A stretch of 64,000 bases of DNA from Platerodrilus igneus (GCA_036346225.1 JARFIW010001082.1:5766001-5830000), one strand, 5' to 3'; shown: positions 35,423-46,795, numbered from the stretch's first letter. The notes: a model not told the origin generated them from the sequence alone. Program-made: numbers and translations.

Positions 35423-36916
35423 TCGCTTCGTGGGCCAGAGTTAAACTATACTGTGAGCGAAAAGGAAGCACTAGCAATTGTGCATTCGCTCTAGACTTGG
35501 CGTATGTCTATTTTAGGAAAACCGTTGGTAATCATATCCGATCATAAATCCTAATCGTATGTTTTGAGCAGTCCTTTGCGAAAACGTTGTCTGTCACGTG
35601 GGGCACTTTTCATGCAAGAGTTTGCGTTTGAAATTCGGCACTGCAAGAAAACCGAGAACTAATTAGCAGATGGGTTCTCCAGATTCCGATTCGGGGTTTG
35701 GCAAAAGCGATACCAGATGAGAGATATTTAGATCTTTTGATGTTAAAATTAACATACGAGTTTAAAGCAATTAAGCGGTCTCTCAGTCACATTGTTGAAG
35801 ATTAGTTGACTGACCTTACGTTTGGTAAAATTATATATCGTGAAACGTGGGGTATTATTCTGGTGTGGGGATTGGCGGAATCCTAGGTTTAGATTATGCG
35901 TTCCGAAATCATTAATTGTTTAAATGGTAAAGCAGCAGCATAGGGATGCTGGCCATTATACAAAAAAAACCATTTTAGCTAATATGCACTACAATTTATT
36001 GGAAAAAGCTGTTACGAGATATTCGTCATATCGTTCCATGTTGTAACTTATGTCAAAAAGTTAAAAGTGGGAAAAAATTAGGCGGTGGTGTCAGAAAAGA
36101 CTGGTTATTTAGTATGCCCGGATGTCATAGGACCGTTACCGCGTTCTAGAGCGGGAACCACGCAATTATTAGTTGTTATGATTCATTTTCTAGGTATGTC
36201 AAATTATATCCAATAAAGCGGGCGACAGCAAAGGCAATCGTTAATCAGTTGATCAAGAATTATTTTGTAAATGTCCAACAGCCACAGGCAATGTTAAACG
36301 ACAATGGCACTCTGTGTCATTCTCATACTTATCGGGACACTTTACTACGAAGAACATTACGATAATTTACACTTCTGCGTAGATTCTGAGTAGATATATA
36401 AAGAGATTGAGAGGTTGTTGAGGGCGCGATATTACCAAAAACACATTAAATGGGCGCATGCATTCAAGATGTTGAAAAGGGCATTAATGAGGTAGTTCAC
36501 AGCGTGACCGACTATTAGTCTGCGTTTTTATTCTTGAAGAGGGAAGTACCTACCACTACTCATAAAAAATTAAAATTTCCAGAAGAACAAGTAAAGGAAA
36601 ACGTTAGTCTTGATTCTGTTCGAGAAATTGTTCATACGGAAATATTGGCTAAACACGAGAAGAAGAGATTGAGATATGACAATAGTACTCAGGTAGTAAG
36701 CATCGAAAGAGGGATAAGGTTTTAGTTCGCAATCATTTCAAATGGAGTACGGAAAATGCCGAAATTCGTAAACTGTTCTTACTCTATGAGGGACCGTATT
36801 CAGTTCAAGAAAAAAGGCTCAAAACTTATTGGTTATTTTATGATAACGGGCCGTTATCGGGGTTTCATAATATAATTAATTTACGCAAATATAAGAAGTT
36901 ACCCGCGAGGGAGTAA
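35423..36916 (+). pseudogene. Gypsy RNase H and integrase
   Basis: After the stop at 35,420 the RNase H continues as NYTVSEKEALAIVHSL, VIISDHKS and LADGFSRF. Integrase follows: an N-terminal zinc motif (HRDAGHYTKK near 35,938, then CNLCQK near 36,045), a core with GPLPRSRAGTTQLLVV (first Asp region) and AMLNDNGTLCHS (second Asp), and a C-terminal part with KRLRYDN, VLVRNHFKW and a LRKYKKLPARE ending. Frames change repeatedly, and the segment between the second Asp and 36,534 is poor. The enzyme would insert the cDNA; this copy is dead. Confidence 0.82.
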
Positions 36917-37113
36917 CGTCTGTTTTGTTTACTAGCTAAACTGGGTTTGTATACTTATCTTTTTGATAATCACTAATCAAGTTTTAAGTATAGGTTTTTT
37001 AGTTTACTCCTTGGGGAGGTATTGAAATGCGCTTCAACCACCCTGTATTAAGCAAATTATTAGTTGGTTGAATGAACTATCATGCGACGTATTAGATAAG
37101 AACGCATATAATG

Positions 37114-38985
37114 AGTAGATGGTTGATAGCAAAACCAGCGCCTCATTTGCTCCAGAATCCCTCATTTGCTCCCTCATCTGGACCAATTTACATGTAAATT
37201 CCCATAAGGAGGAAATGAGGGAGATGAATCTCCTCCTGCTCTCTCCCTGTGGAACTCCTTGTGGAAATTTTTACCCCAACCATTTTGATTACGTCACACC
37301 CGCATTCTTTCCACCCGCGAGATAAATCTTTCTCCACATTTCCACCCACGAGATAAACCTATCATGTTTGGTATCAATTAATATTAGATTTTTCTCAGCT
37401 ACCCGAATTTCTAGGAATTTTTCAGATATCATCACCCCCAAGGGAGCTACCCTCATTTTAAGATTTTTTTTACCGCTAACATTCTGAACCAAATAGTTTT
37501 CTTCGTCTAACCAATGCATCTTTTGAGATAAACCTATCTTGTTTAGTATCAATTAATATTAGAATTTTCTCAGCTACCCAAATCTCTAGGAATTTTTTAG
37601 ATTGCATCACCCTCCAGAGAGCTACCCCAATTTTAAGATTTCTGACCTGCTGCGATTTCTGAGCGTTCTTATAAATTTTGTTAGTCATGCAATACATTAA
37701 ATTAGTCTAAAATTTTACGCACAACCCGAATCTGCAAATAGATTTGAAATCGGACCACGCCTTGCAAAGTTACATTTTAAAGCTCCCAAACCTCTAAATT
37801 TTGCTCTTTGCTCTATAAGCAAAACTAACAAATAGTTTTCTTCGTCTGACCAATGCATCTTTTGAGATAAACCTATCTTGTTTGGTATCAATTAATATTA
37901 GAATTTTCTCAGCTACCCAAATCTCTAGGAATTTTTTAGATTGCATCACCCTCCAGAGAGCTACCCCAATTTTAAGATTTCTTACCTGTTGCGATTTCTG
38001 AGCGTTCTTATAAATTTTGTTAGTCATGCAATACATTAAATTAGTCTAAAATTTTACGCACAACCCGAATCTGCAAGCAGATTTGAAATCGGACCACGCC
38101 TTGCAAAGTTACATTTTAAAGCTCCCAAACCTCTAAATTTTGCTCTTTGCTCTATAAGCAAAACTAACAAATAGTTTTCTTCGTCTGACCAATGCATCTT
38201 TTGAGATAAACCTATCTTGTTTGGTATCAATTAATATTAGAATTTTCTCAGCTACCCAAATCTCTAGGAATTTTTTAGATTGCATCACCCTCCAGAGACC
38301 TACCCCAATTTTAAGATTTCTTACCTGTTGCGATTTCTGAGCGTTCTTATAAATTTTGTTAGTCATGCAATACATTAAATTAGTCTAAAATTTTACGCAC
38401 AACCCGAATCTGCAAACAGATTTGAAATCGGACCACGCCTTGCAAAGTTACATTTTAAAGCTCCCAAACCTCTAAATTTTGCTCTTTGCTCTATAAGCAA
38501 AACTAACAAATAGTTTTCCTCGTCTGACCAATGCATCTTTTGAGATAAACCTATCTTGTTTGGTATCAATTAATATTAGAATTTTCTCAGCTACCCAAAT
38601 CTCTAGGAATTTTTTAGATTGCATCACCCTCCAGAAAGCTACCCCAATTTTAAGATTTCTTACCTGTTGCGATTTCTGAGCGTTCTTATAAATTTTGTTA
38701 GTCATGCAATACATTAAATTAGTCTAAAATTTTACGCACAACCCGAATCTGCAAACAGATTTGAAATCGGACCACGCCTTGCAAAGTTACATTTTAAAGC
38801 TCCCAAACCTCTAAATTTTGCTCTTTGCTCTATAAGCAAAACTAACAAATAGTTTTCTTCGTCTGACCAATGCATCTTTCGAGATAAACCTATCTTGTTT
38901 AGTATCAATTAATATTAGAATTTTCTCAGCTACCCGAATCTTTAGGAATTTTTCAGATAGCGCCATCCCCGAGGGAGCTACCCCA
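37114..38985 (+). repeat. Left terminal inverted repeat with 339-bp monomers
   Basis: The outer ~230 bp is unique to the termini (GTTGATAGCAAAACCAGCGC, the CATTTGCTCC pair, TTACATGTAAATTCCC). Then come a partial unit (37,476-37,793), three nearly identical monomers of exactly 339 bp (37,794; 38,133; 38,472) and a final partial unit to about 38,985. Each monomer carries GAGATAAACCTATCTTGTTT, TTTTCTCAGCTACCC and ACCACGCCTTGCAAAGTTAC. Because 339 is divisible by three, the same 80-codon minus-strand frame recurs in every unit. Confidence 0.92.
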
Positions 38986-41179
38986 ATTTAAAGTCTTTGA
39001 TTCCGCCGACAACCAGAGCCATTCCTTCGTGTAATTCTTGCAGCTTGTGACAATCTTTTAATCGCAGCTTTCCCACTATATCCTGCATACGTATCTTGTT
39101 AGCTTGATCGACTTCTTCTTGTCGGTATTGGAGGAAATCCTTTTTCTTCCACACACTGTTGTGTAGTTGCATATCCACCACTTTTGGGAATATATGGTTG
39201 TTATAGGTTGTAAGACCCTCGGTTTTAAATGATCCGAAAGGTTCTTTACTAGGCAAATATACAATGTTTAGCGGAACCCCTTTGCGTGTGGTGTACGCCA
39301 ATGTTACGAAACCCGCATTCCTTAGTTCGTCTTTGTTATCTGCCATTTTAATAAATACGTTTTTAGAATAACCTTTTAAAAAGTATACGGATTTAATACC
39401 ACCCTTTTCTGCAAGAACACCTACATAACTAAAAGAGTCTTTCTTACTAACCGCAAATGCATACAGCTTGTACAACCCGGATGTATCTAAGTCAGTCCAT
39501 CGACACATAAAATAATCTTTTAATTCTTCTTCATTTTCTCTAATAAGATGTTCTTTGTCTAACACATCTTTGTATTGTTCGCGTATTGTCGCAGTGTTTT
39601 CCATGTAGTCCAATTTTCGCCTTTTTGCATCCATTTCCTCTAATTCAGTTGTCTTTCCTTCCACTTACAGCGTATGGCATACATAATGGGGCAATTTCCT
39701 TTAGCGTAAACGGATAGAGTTTACTACCAATATTTGCGCGTTGGCGTACAACCTCTGGGCGAATGTTAGGCGTATTTATCAATCCCAATTCCGAAATGAC
39801 TATTTCTTTTGGAATTGTAGAATATGGTGTTGCAGATTGTGTAAAATATGTACTACCTGCTTTAATGTAGCACTTGTGTAAGATTTTATTTTATCTTGGC
39901 TGTCTTCCTCCTCTACTATCTCCAAATAATTTACGGGTAAATAGTTAAAACTAAAGCCAGCACATACTTTATCAATGTTTCCCTTTCTTTTGGTTTTTCG
40001 GACAAACTTAATTTGCAAGCCCGTCAATTTCTTTGTATTACCATTCCCCCAATACACGTACTGTAGTAGGTTATTATACACTAAACAGCAGCTATTTTGT
40101 AGCTTGTCCGATAGCATACTCCACATTTTGGCAAGCGGCACCGAGTACATTGGCGCCTTTAGGAGTATAACACTATCTTCCAATAACGTTAAACAGTCTT
40201 TTAAGGGATTATACACCCGTTCCGCACTGACATAGCTTCCAATTGCACAGTTGTATATTGTCGCTTCCAATCGCGTAATACCAAGTTCTTTGGTCAAAGT
40301 AGACGCAAATGTTTCCCTTAAACGTACATCTGGACAACGTAAAAAATCTAGTATATGATTGCCAAGTTGTTTATTAACACCAGGACTTGTTATCTGACAC
40401 ACAAATTTGTTGTATATCTTAATTCTTGCATTGGTTGTTAGCCATGTTAAACAATCAATTCCCACAGTTTTATCGTTGTCAACTATAATATTACACTTTT
40501 CTTCGTATTCGCCCTTATAGCAAAAGTTATGGTTTGTAGTTAAATAATTACACATCTCCATCTTGCTAAATATACCCGCAAAATATTGGGTTACATCCAT
40601 GTCAAAAAGATAGAAATAATCTTTTCGAGTTCGTCTAATATATCTGGTAGTTCCTCCAATAAAGTTTCCAACTTAACATCTGCTAGTTCCACTTTGTATG
40701 GAACACATATAGGATTTTGGAATTTTTTATTAATGCATTCGAGGTCTTCTTTTCAGATAATTTCTTTTACTCTCTGGCCCATCTTGTTAGTGCTTTCCAG
40801 AGAATACGGAAGCTTAGCTTTAACACCATGCCTAGCGGAAACAAATCGGTCAAACTTTCTTCGTAGATAGCTGTTAAATGCACCACAAATTTCTTTTTTA
40901 GGATAAACATCCTTTTGTTTGCAGATGTTTGTTCGGCGTCAGAAAAGTCGCAAATTTTAACCAACATTATATTGTCACAAAATGCTTCTGTAATTGGTGT
41001 GTGTAGTCCACCAGTCAGCATCTGTTCGCCTTCGACATAACAAATATTACCAATATCTGTTACCAGATTATTGTTGCACACATTTTTTCTGTCAACAGCC
41101 ATAATCCAAATCGCTCATTTGTCGGTTTCACTTTATTCCCAAGAAGTTGAGAAACGTTAATCACCTTGGAGACGCTCAT
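38978..41179 (-). pseudogene. Left-arm copy of an unfamiliar, possibly replication-initiator-like gene
   Basis: Reading leftwards from ATG 41,179, three frames are separated by single-base shifts: an N-terminal part (to about 40,593, with the intact stretch 41,102-40,767), a middle part of 266 residues (40,600-39,800) and a C-terminal part of 228 residues (39,664-38,978). Comparison with the right arm suggests that middle and C-terminal parts belong to one protein. The middle part has VGIDCLTWLTTNARIKIYNK followed ~45 residues later by GITRLEATIYN. The R.KIYNK...R.E spacing recalls Rep_trans-type rolling-circle initiators, but I see no certain catalytic Tyr context. The end (LQELHEGMALVVGGIKDFK) could open an OB-fold-like domain. 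The left copy is cut at about 38,990 and joined to the terminal repeat. The function is an inference. Confidence 0.45.
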
Positions 41180-43776
41180 GTTTTCCGTTCTAGCTACTAT
41201 CGAATACTAAATTGAATACGAAAAAATTGTTCTCTTATGTATTCTACAGAGTGGGGACGTATATTACCGAAGATAGTCGAATATGTTGTTATCCAACCTA
41301 AGCCGACAGGGATGCGCATCGACATATATCCGGATATATGTGGATGTTAAGTTAGGTGAAATTGCCCCATAGGGTGAAATTACCCCATAGGGTGAAATTA
41401 CCCCATAGGGTGAAATTACCCCATATGGGGCAATTTCACCCTAACTTAACATCCTACATATATCCGGATATATGTCGATGCGCATCCCTGTCGGCTTAGG
41501 TCGGATAACAACATATTCGACTATCTTCGACAATATACGTCCCCACTCTGTAGAATACATAAGAGAACAATTTTTTCGTATTCAATTTAGTATTCGATAG
41601 TAGCTAGAACGGTAAACATGAGCGTCTCCAAGGTGATTAACGTTTCTCAACTTCTTGGGAATAAAATGAAACCGACAAATGAGCGATTTGGATTATGGCT
41701 GTTGACAGAAAATATGTGCAACAATAATCTGGTAACAGATATTGGTAATATTTGTTATGTCGAAGGCGAACAGATGCTGACTGGTGGACTACACACACCA
41801 ATTACAGAACCGTTTTGTGACAATATAATGTTGGTTAAAATTTGCGACTTTTCTGACGCCGAACAAACATCTGCAAACAAAAGGATGTTTATCCTAAAAG
41901 AAATTTGTGGATTTAACAGCTATCTACGAAGAAAGTTTGACCGATTTGTTTCCGCTAGGCATGGTGTTAAAGCTAAGCTTCCGTTTTCTTGGAAAGCACT
42001 AACAAGATGGGCCAGAGAGTAAAAGAAATTATCTGAAAAGAAGACCTCGAATGCATTAATAAAAATTCAAAATCCTATATGTGTTCCATACAAAGTGGAA
42101 CTAGCAGATGTTAAGTTGGAAACTTTATTGGAGGAACTACCAGATATATTAGACGAACTCGAAAAGATTATTTCTATCTTTTGACATGGATGTAACCCAA
42201 GATTTTGCGGGTATATTTAGCAAGATGGAGATGTGTAATTATTTAACTACAAACCATAACTTTTGCTATAAGGGCGAATACGAAGAAAAGTGTAATATTA
42301 TAGTTGACAACGATAAAACTGTGGGAATTGATTGTTTAACATGGCTAACAACCAATGCAAGAATTAAGATATACAACAAATTTGTGTGTAGATAACAAGT
42401 CCTGGTGTTAATAAACAACTTGGCAATCATATACTAGATTTTTACGTTGTCCAGATGTACGTTTAAGGAAACATTTGCGTCTACTTTGACCAAAGAACAT
42501 GGTATTACGCGATTGGAAGCGACAATATACAACTTGCAATTGGAAGCTATGTCAGTGCGGAACGGGTGTATAATCCTTAAAAGACTGTTTAACGTTATTG
42601 GAAGATAGTGTTATACTTCCTAAAGGCGCCAATGTACTCGGTACCGCTTGCCAAAATGTGGAGTAAGCTATCGGACAAGCTACAAAATAGCTGCTGTTTA
42701 GTGTATAATAACCTACTACAGTACGTGTATTGGGGAATTGTAATACAAAGAAATTGACGGGCTTGCAAATTAAGTTTGTCCGAAAACCAAAAGAAAGGGA
42801 AACATTGATAAAGTATGTGCTTTCGCTTTAGTTTTAACTATTTACCCGTAAATTATTTGGAGATAGTGAGGAGGAAGACAGCCAAGATAAAATAAAAATC
42901 TTACACAAGTGCTACATTAAAGCAGGTAGTACATATTTTACACAATCTGCAACACCATATTCTACAATTCCAAAAGAAATAGTCATTTCGGAATTGGGAT
43001 TGATAGATACGCCAACATTCGTCCAGAGGTTGTACGACAACGCGCAAATATTGGTAGTAAACTCTATCCGTTTACGCTAAAGGAAATTGCCCCATTATGT
43101 ATGCCATACGCTGTAAGTGGAAGGAAAAGACAACTGGAATTAGAGGAAATGGATGCAAAAGGCGAAAATTGACTACATGGAAAACACTGCGACAATACGC
43201 GAACAATACAAAGATGTGTTAGACAAAGAACATCTTATTAGAGAAATGAAGAAGAATTAAAAGATTATTTTATGTGTCGATGGACTGACTTAGATACATC
43301 CGGGTTGCGTGTATGCATTGCGGTTATAAGAAAGACTCTTTAGTTATGTAGGTGTTCTTGCAGAAAAGGATGGTACTAAATCCGTATACTTTTAAAAGGT
43401 TATTCTAAAAACGTATTTATTAAAATGGCAGATAACAAAGACGAACTAAGGAATGCGGGTTTCGTAACCTTGGCGTACACCACACGCAAAGGGGTTCCGC
43501 TAAACATTGTATATTTGCGTAGTAAAAAATCTTTCGGATCAATTAAAACCGAAGGTCTTACAACCTATAACAACCATATATTCCCAAAAGTGGTGGATAT
43601 GCAACTACACAACAGTGTGTGGAAGAAAAGGATTTCCTCAATACCGACAAGAAAAAGTCGATCAAGCTAACAAGATACGTATGCAGGATAGAGTGGGAAA
43701 GCGGCGATTAAAAGATTGTCACAAGCTGCAAGAATTACACGAAGGAATGGATCTGGTTATCGGCGGAATCAAAGAC
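38990..43776. repeat. Large imperfect palindrome (two ~2.36-kb arms)
   Basis: Arms 38,990-41,370 and 41,425-43,776 are inverse copies with both substitutions and short indels. The right arm is about 30 bp shorter, mainly from one-base losses in homopolymers. The 54-bp spacer consists of three 18-bp repeats. Confidence 0.93.
41322..41475. promoter_or_regulatory. Palindrome centre: three 18-bp repeats between two 20-bp perfect palindromes
   Basis: AGGGTGAAATTACCCCAT is repeated exactly three times (41,371-41,424) and bordered on each side by a variant with GCCCC in place of ACCCC. Each unit has an internal GGGT/ACCC dyad. ACATATATCCGGATATATGT, a perfect 20-bp palindrome, stands on each side (41,322-41,341 and 41,456-41,475). 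Both mirrored genes start outward, 140-190 bp beyond. By position this could be a divergent promoter, an initiator-binding array or an origin; that is inference from layout alone. Confidence 0.4.
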
Positions 43777-43895
43777 TTTAAATATAGAGGCAAACTTTGG
43801 TGCATTTTACAATTCGAAATCTAGACGGTCTTTATGTATCAAACTATTGGTTAGAAAAGGAGATAGAAGACTTGGGGTGTCGATTTAAATTTTAA
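41618..43895 (+). pseudogene. Right-arm mirror copy of the same gene, with its natural 3' end
   Basis: Inverted duplicate of the left-arm gene. It begins MSVSKVINVSQLL at 41,618, opens for 134 residues to 42,022, and then survives only in short frames (42,186-42,395; 43,425-43,670; 43,507-43,824) because of many one-base deletions. It extends beyond the left copy: after GGIKDFK a shifted frame gives IRNLDGLYVSNYWLEKEIED and a stop ending at 43,895, with AATAAA at 43,902-43,907. This shows the true C-terminus, which has the look of a short beta-rich domain. Some shifts present in the left copy are absent here and the reverse, so the two copies decayed independently after duplication. Confidence 0.5.
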
Positions 43896-43929
43896 GCTGC
43901 GAATAAAATTAGATAAAATTAAAACCACT

Positions 43930-44870
43930 GCAAACAAACATAAAGAAAGGACTGTCTTCTGTGTATAACTTTGTATTAAAATTAAGTTTAAATGACTCCA
44001 TGCTTGGCATTAAATATTTTTAAATTTGTTATGTATAATGTCAGAATAAACATTTTATAATAGTATATAACATTGTTCTTTATTTATAAAAGGCTGTGAC
44101 GTTACCCCGAAATAGCAGTCGCACAGAGAGGAGTGCGCATGGGCGGCGTGCATGGACAGGGGTGCGTACGCGTAGGGATGCGCATGGACAGGGGTGTGCA
44201 TGCGCAAGGGTGCTCATGGGCTGGGATGTGTCTGGGCGTACACGAGGGAAGCGGATGCTAACAGTCACCAAGCATCCAATTCTTTATTTGGATGGTATCG
44301 AGTACTTGCCTGCGTATGTATCCGGAGTAAAAAATACGATTTGTACACGTAGCTTATTAATAAAATTAGTTTATCGAGGGAAGATGATCATTCCTAATAG
44401 TACAACAATCTACGCATGGGGGTGTAAAGATATAAGATAGTTGTTTATATTTGTATGGATTTTGTAAATCTATTGTATATATTAGTTTTAAGATTCCATA
44501 ATTTTTAAGTTCTTCTCCCACCTTCCAAATCCTTCCGGCTTCTATCCTGGTTGACAGAGTATACGTGTTATCTCCACGTGGTATTCGGGACACTGCGGTT
44601 TTAGATTTCTAAGGAAACGGTTGGTTAAAGCATATGTCTTGGTTAGCGGAAAAAAGGGTTTTAAAGATGGTGTTAAATAAAGATGAGCAAAAATTAGTGA
44701 TTTGGGTCTTTAAAACGCATAACTTTGTATGGGGTGGTCCTATTTAAAATCTATTTACAGATTTGGGGTCCCTGGAAAAATTTAATATTAGTTGATACCT
44801 AGCACAATATATTTATCTTAAAAGAGTGACTACCCCGCGTATAATAAATACAATATAACACTTGTCAACA
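43930..44870. other. Non-coding part of the 12-kb element, with a GC-rich degenerate repeat
   Basis: 44,100-44,240 is GC-rich with degenerate repeats of GCATGGACAGGGGTG and GCGCATGG. The block CGAGGGAA(G/T)CGGA...TATCGAGTACTT at 44,246-44,310 recurs at 45,866-45,930. A 114-residue plus-strand frame (44,096-44,440) spans this but has no recognised motif. 44,695-44,840 is a stray copy of the terminal-repeat monomer. Confidence 0.5.
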
Positions 44871-45120
44871 AAAAAAGTTGTAGGGAAAATTAAAGACGTA
44901 TTTAATGGGGGTCCAGTATTAGAATTCGTTGGTAGTAACGCTAAGTCCTACTGTATTGTAGGCGAGAAAGATACGATTAAAAAGATTAAAGGGATCTCAC
45001 AAAGTGTAGTTAAGTAAAACCGAGGGTCTTACAACCTATAACGAGCTTATACCTCTAAAAGGAATGGGCATGCAACTACGCAGCAGTGTGTGGGAGAATA
45101 AGAATTCTCTCTAATAAGAA
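44870..45120 (+). pseudogene. Possible family-B DNA polymerase C-terminal remnant and third copy of the mirrored gene's 3' region
   Basis: A 46-codon frame (about 44,876-45,017) contains VLEFVGSNAKSYCIVGEKD followed by KKIKGIS. This resembles the conserved C-terminal pattern of protein-primed viral and Polinton polymerases (F.S.G.K.Y...K.KG). Immediately after its stop, the sequence continues as KTEGLTTYNELIPLKGMGMQ and SSVWENKNS. That is homologous to the KTEGLTTYN...MQLHNSVWKKK region of the left-arm gene (near 39,150-39,230). Either a polymerase scrap recombined with the gene, or the two share a module. The polymerase reading is tentative because it rests on one short motif. Confidence 0.35.
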
Positions 45121-46660
45121 ACTAAAGTTTCCATGTACGTAGCACCAGTCATTGGGAAATGGTAGAAATGTGGAACCTATAAAGGCGATTATTAACTGTG
45201 GTTTAGAAAAATAATAGTTTTCGCGGACTAAATAAAATAGCTTAGACTGGTTAATGTATATGGTTACATACTCTCGTACACATCTACAAACATCTGTTTA
45301 CGTTCACAATGACGATAACGGTAGTTTTTGTTTAACAAATAGTAAGAAAGATCCGTCAGGTGTTAGTGTGCGGAAGCCCATAGGATCGTTGGAATCAAAA
45401 AGAACGGTGCGACGGGGTGTATGGTGGCTCCCCGTTAGAATAATCGAAAGTGGTTAATCAATCATATTAGATGTTTAAATAAGCGAAAGTGTAAAAGCCT
45501 ACATAAACAAAAATTTAATTATCCGACAAAAAAGTGCGCGATGTGCTACACTTATAAAGAAAGTATGGAATGGTGCTTTTTAGCGACCCTAGCAGTAAAA
45601 AGGGCGACTGACTTTTTCAAGCAACTACAAGAATAGCAGTAGCGCAGAGAAGGGGTATGCATGTATTATACAGTGCACAGTTGCTACAAAATATGTTAGT
45701 TTACGCGTAGCTCGGATGTGTAATTGATCACGACTTAAAGATCCCTCGAAGATTTAAAAATTCTCAGCCCATTGTCGTTTGAAAAATGTTTGGAAATTAT
45801 CAGAACAGGAGCGGGTCGAAGTTTAAGTTAGATGGACGATTGACCGATTTTTCTACCTTTTACGAGGGAATCGGAAGTTGACAGACATCGAGCATCTAAT
45901 TCTCGATTTGGACGATATCGAGTACTTACCGGTTCTAGAAATTATTACGTGCGGTCGACCGCTATGCGAAAGTGTAAAAGCCTGCAGAAACAAAATTTAA
46001 TTATCAGACGAAAAAGTGCGCGATGTGCTATAGAAAGTATAAAAAAAATGGTGCTTTGCATCGGTCCTAACAGTAAAAAGGAGAGTGACTTTTTCTAGCA
46101 ATTACAAGGAATAGCAGTAGGCCGGGAAGGGGTATGCATGTATTATACAGCGCATTGTTGCTATAAAATATGTTAGTTTACGAGAAGCTCGAACGTGAAC
46201 AAATTAAATTTTAATCTATAATAAACCACGGTCATAAAAATGGGAAATTAATGGTTAATTTTAATACCGCTAAGCATATACTTTCGCTTGGTGATTCATT
46301 TAGAAAATATTCAAGCCTACCATTTCCTAAAGTATGACGTAGAAGTTATTTAAAATTAAATTGCTTTATTAGTAAGTATTCTGTAGACAACAAGTTGGTA
46401 TTTCCTTAGTAATGGTTTAAAGTGTTTTTATTAAGTTTATGGTTATAGTAGCACTGCATCTTCTACAGCACGACTTGCACACAATTTGTGTGCGTGTGCT
46501 ACCACCCTTTTGGATTTTTAATATGCACGCGATCCGTATAACATGGAAGACGTTTCCGATGTTTCTACTAACCGCATTCGCACCATCGACGATGCGAACC
46601 AGGTGCATGCATTGGCGCTAAATGTATTGGACGAACAGCAAAGATTATGACGTCATTTAG
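45121..46660. other. Duplicated non-coding region of the 12-kb element
   Basis: About 220 bp beginning GCGAAAGTGTAAAAGCCT are present twice, at 45,484-45,712 and 45,967-46,190, a period near 483 bp. Both include AAAGTGCGCGATGTGCTA and GGGGTATGCATGTATTATAC. The open frames at 45,254-45,457 (plus) and 46,417-46,608 (minus) have no recognised motif. Confidence 0.6.
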
Positions 46661-46669
46661 TTCCCCGCT

Positions 46670-46795
46670 GAATCCTCAACATCGTTCGGGTGTCTTCGGA
46701 AACCTTCGGTTTGCATTCTATAGGGTACATAAAGCAGGTGCGCAAGAGTAAACTCTTTAGTTATAAGTTAGCTCGCTTACAAGTCAAGTCTTATA
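46670..46795 (+). promoter_or_regulatory. Putative promoter of the zinc-finger gene
   Basis: GGGTACATAAAGCAGG at about 46,722-46,737 resembles a TATA element. It is followed by a short CTTTAGTTATAAGTTAG region and the first Met ~60 bp further on. No experimental or consensus-level support beyond position and sequence. Confidence 0.3.

Larger units (their letters stand above)
33060..37046 (+). mobile_element. Ty3/gypsy retrotransposon, internal region, decayed
   Basis: Plus-strand protease, reverse transcriptase, RNase H and integrase follow each other in the standard gypsy order. The element is interrupted by a LINE at 34,022-34,605. After the integrase stop (about 36,916), a purine-rich TTGGGGAGGT at 37,012-37,021 could be the polypurine tract. 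Only ~25 bp of possible 3' LTR remain before a Tc1-like end TTCAACCACCCTGTAT (37,031-37,046). The 5' LTR is absent; BEL/Pao sequence lies there instead. Confidence 0.85.

Noticed and set aside
37794..38714. A family of 80-residue genes on the minus strand
   Set aside because: The frames are identical units of the 339-bp terminal-repeat monomer; without evidence of selection they are treated as repeat.
38990..43776. The palindrome as a pure sequencing or assembly artefact
   Set aside because: Not fully excluded, but the arms differ by substitutions as well as indels, the right arm extends past the left, and outer ends plus target duplication are coherent; kept as a finding with this caveat.
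43507..43824. Separate 105-residue gene overlapping the 43,425-43,670 frame
   Set aside because: Both are pieces of the right-arm copy of one gene in two registers caused by a frameshift.
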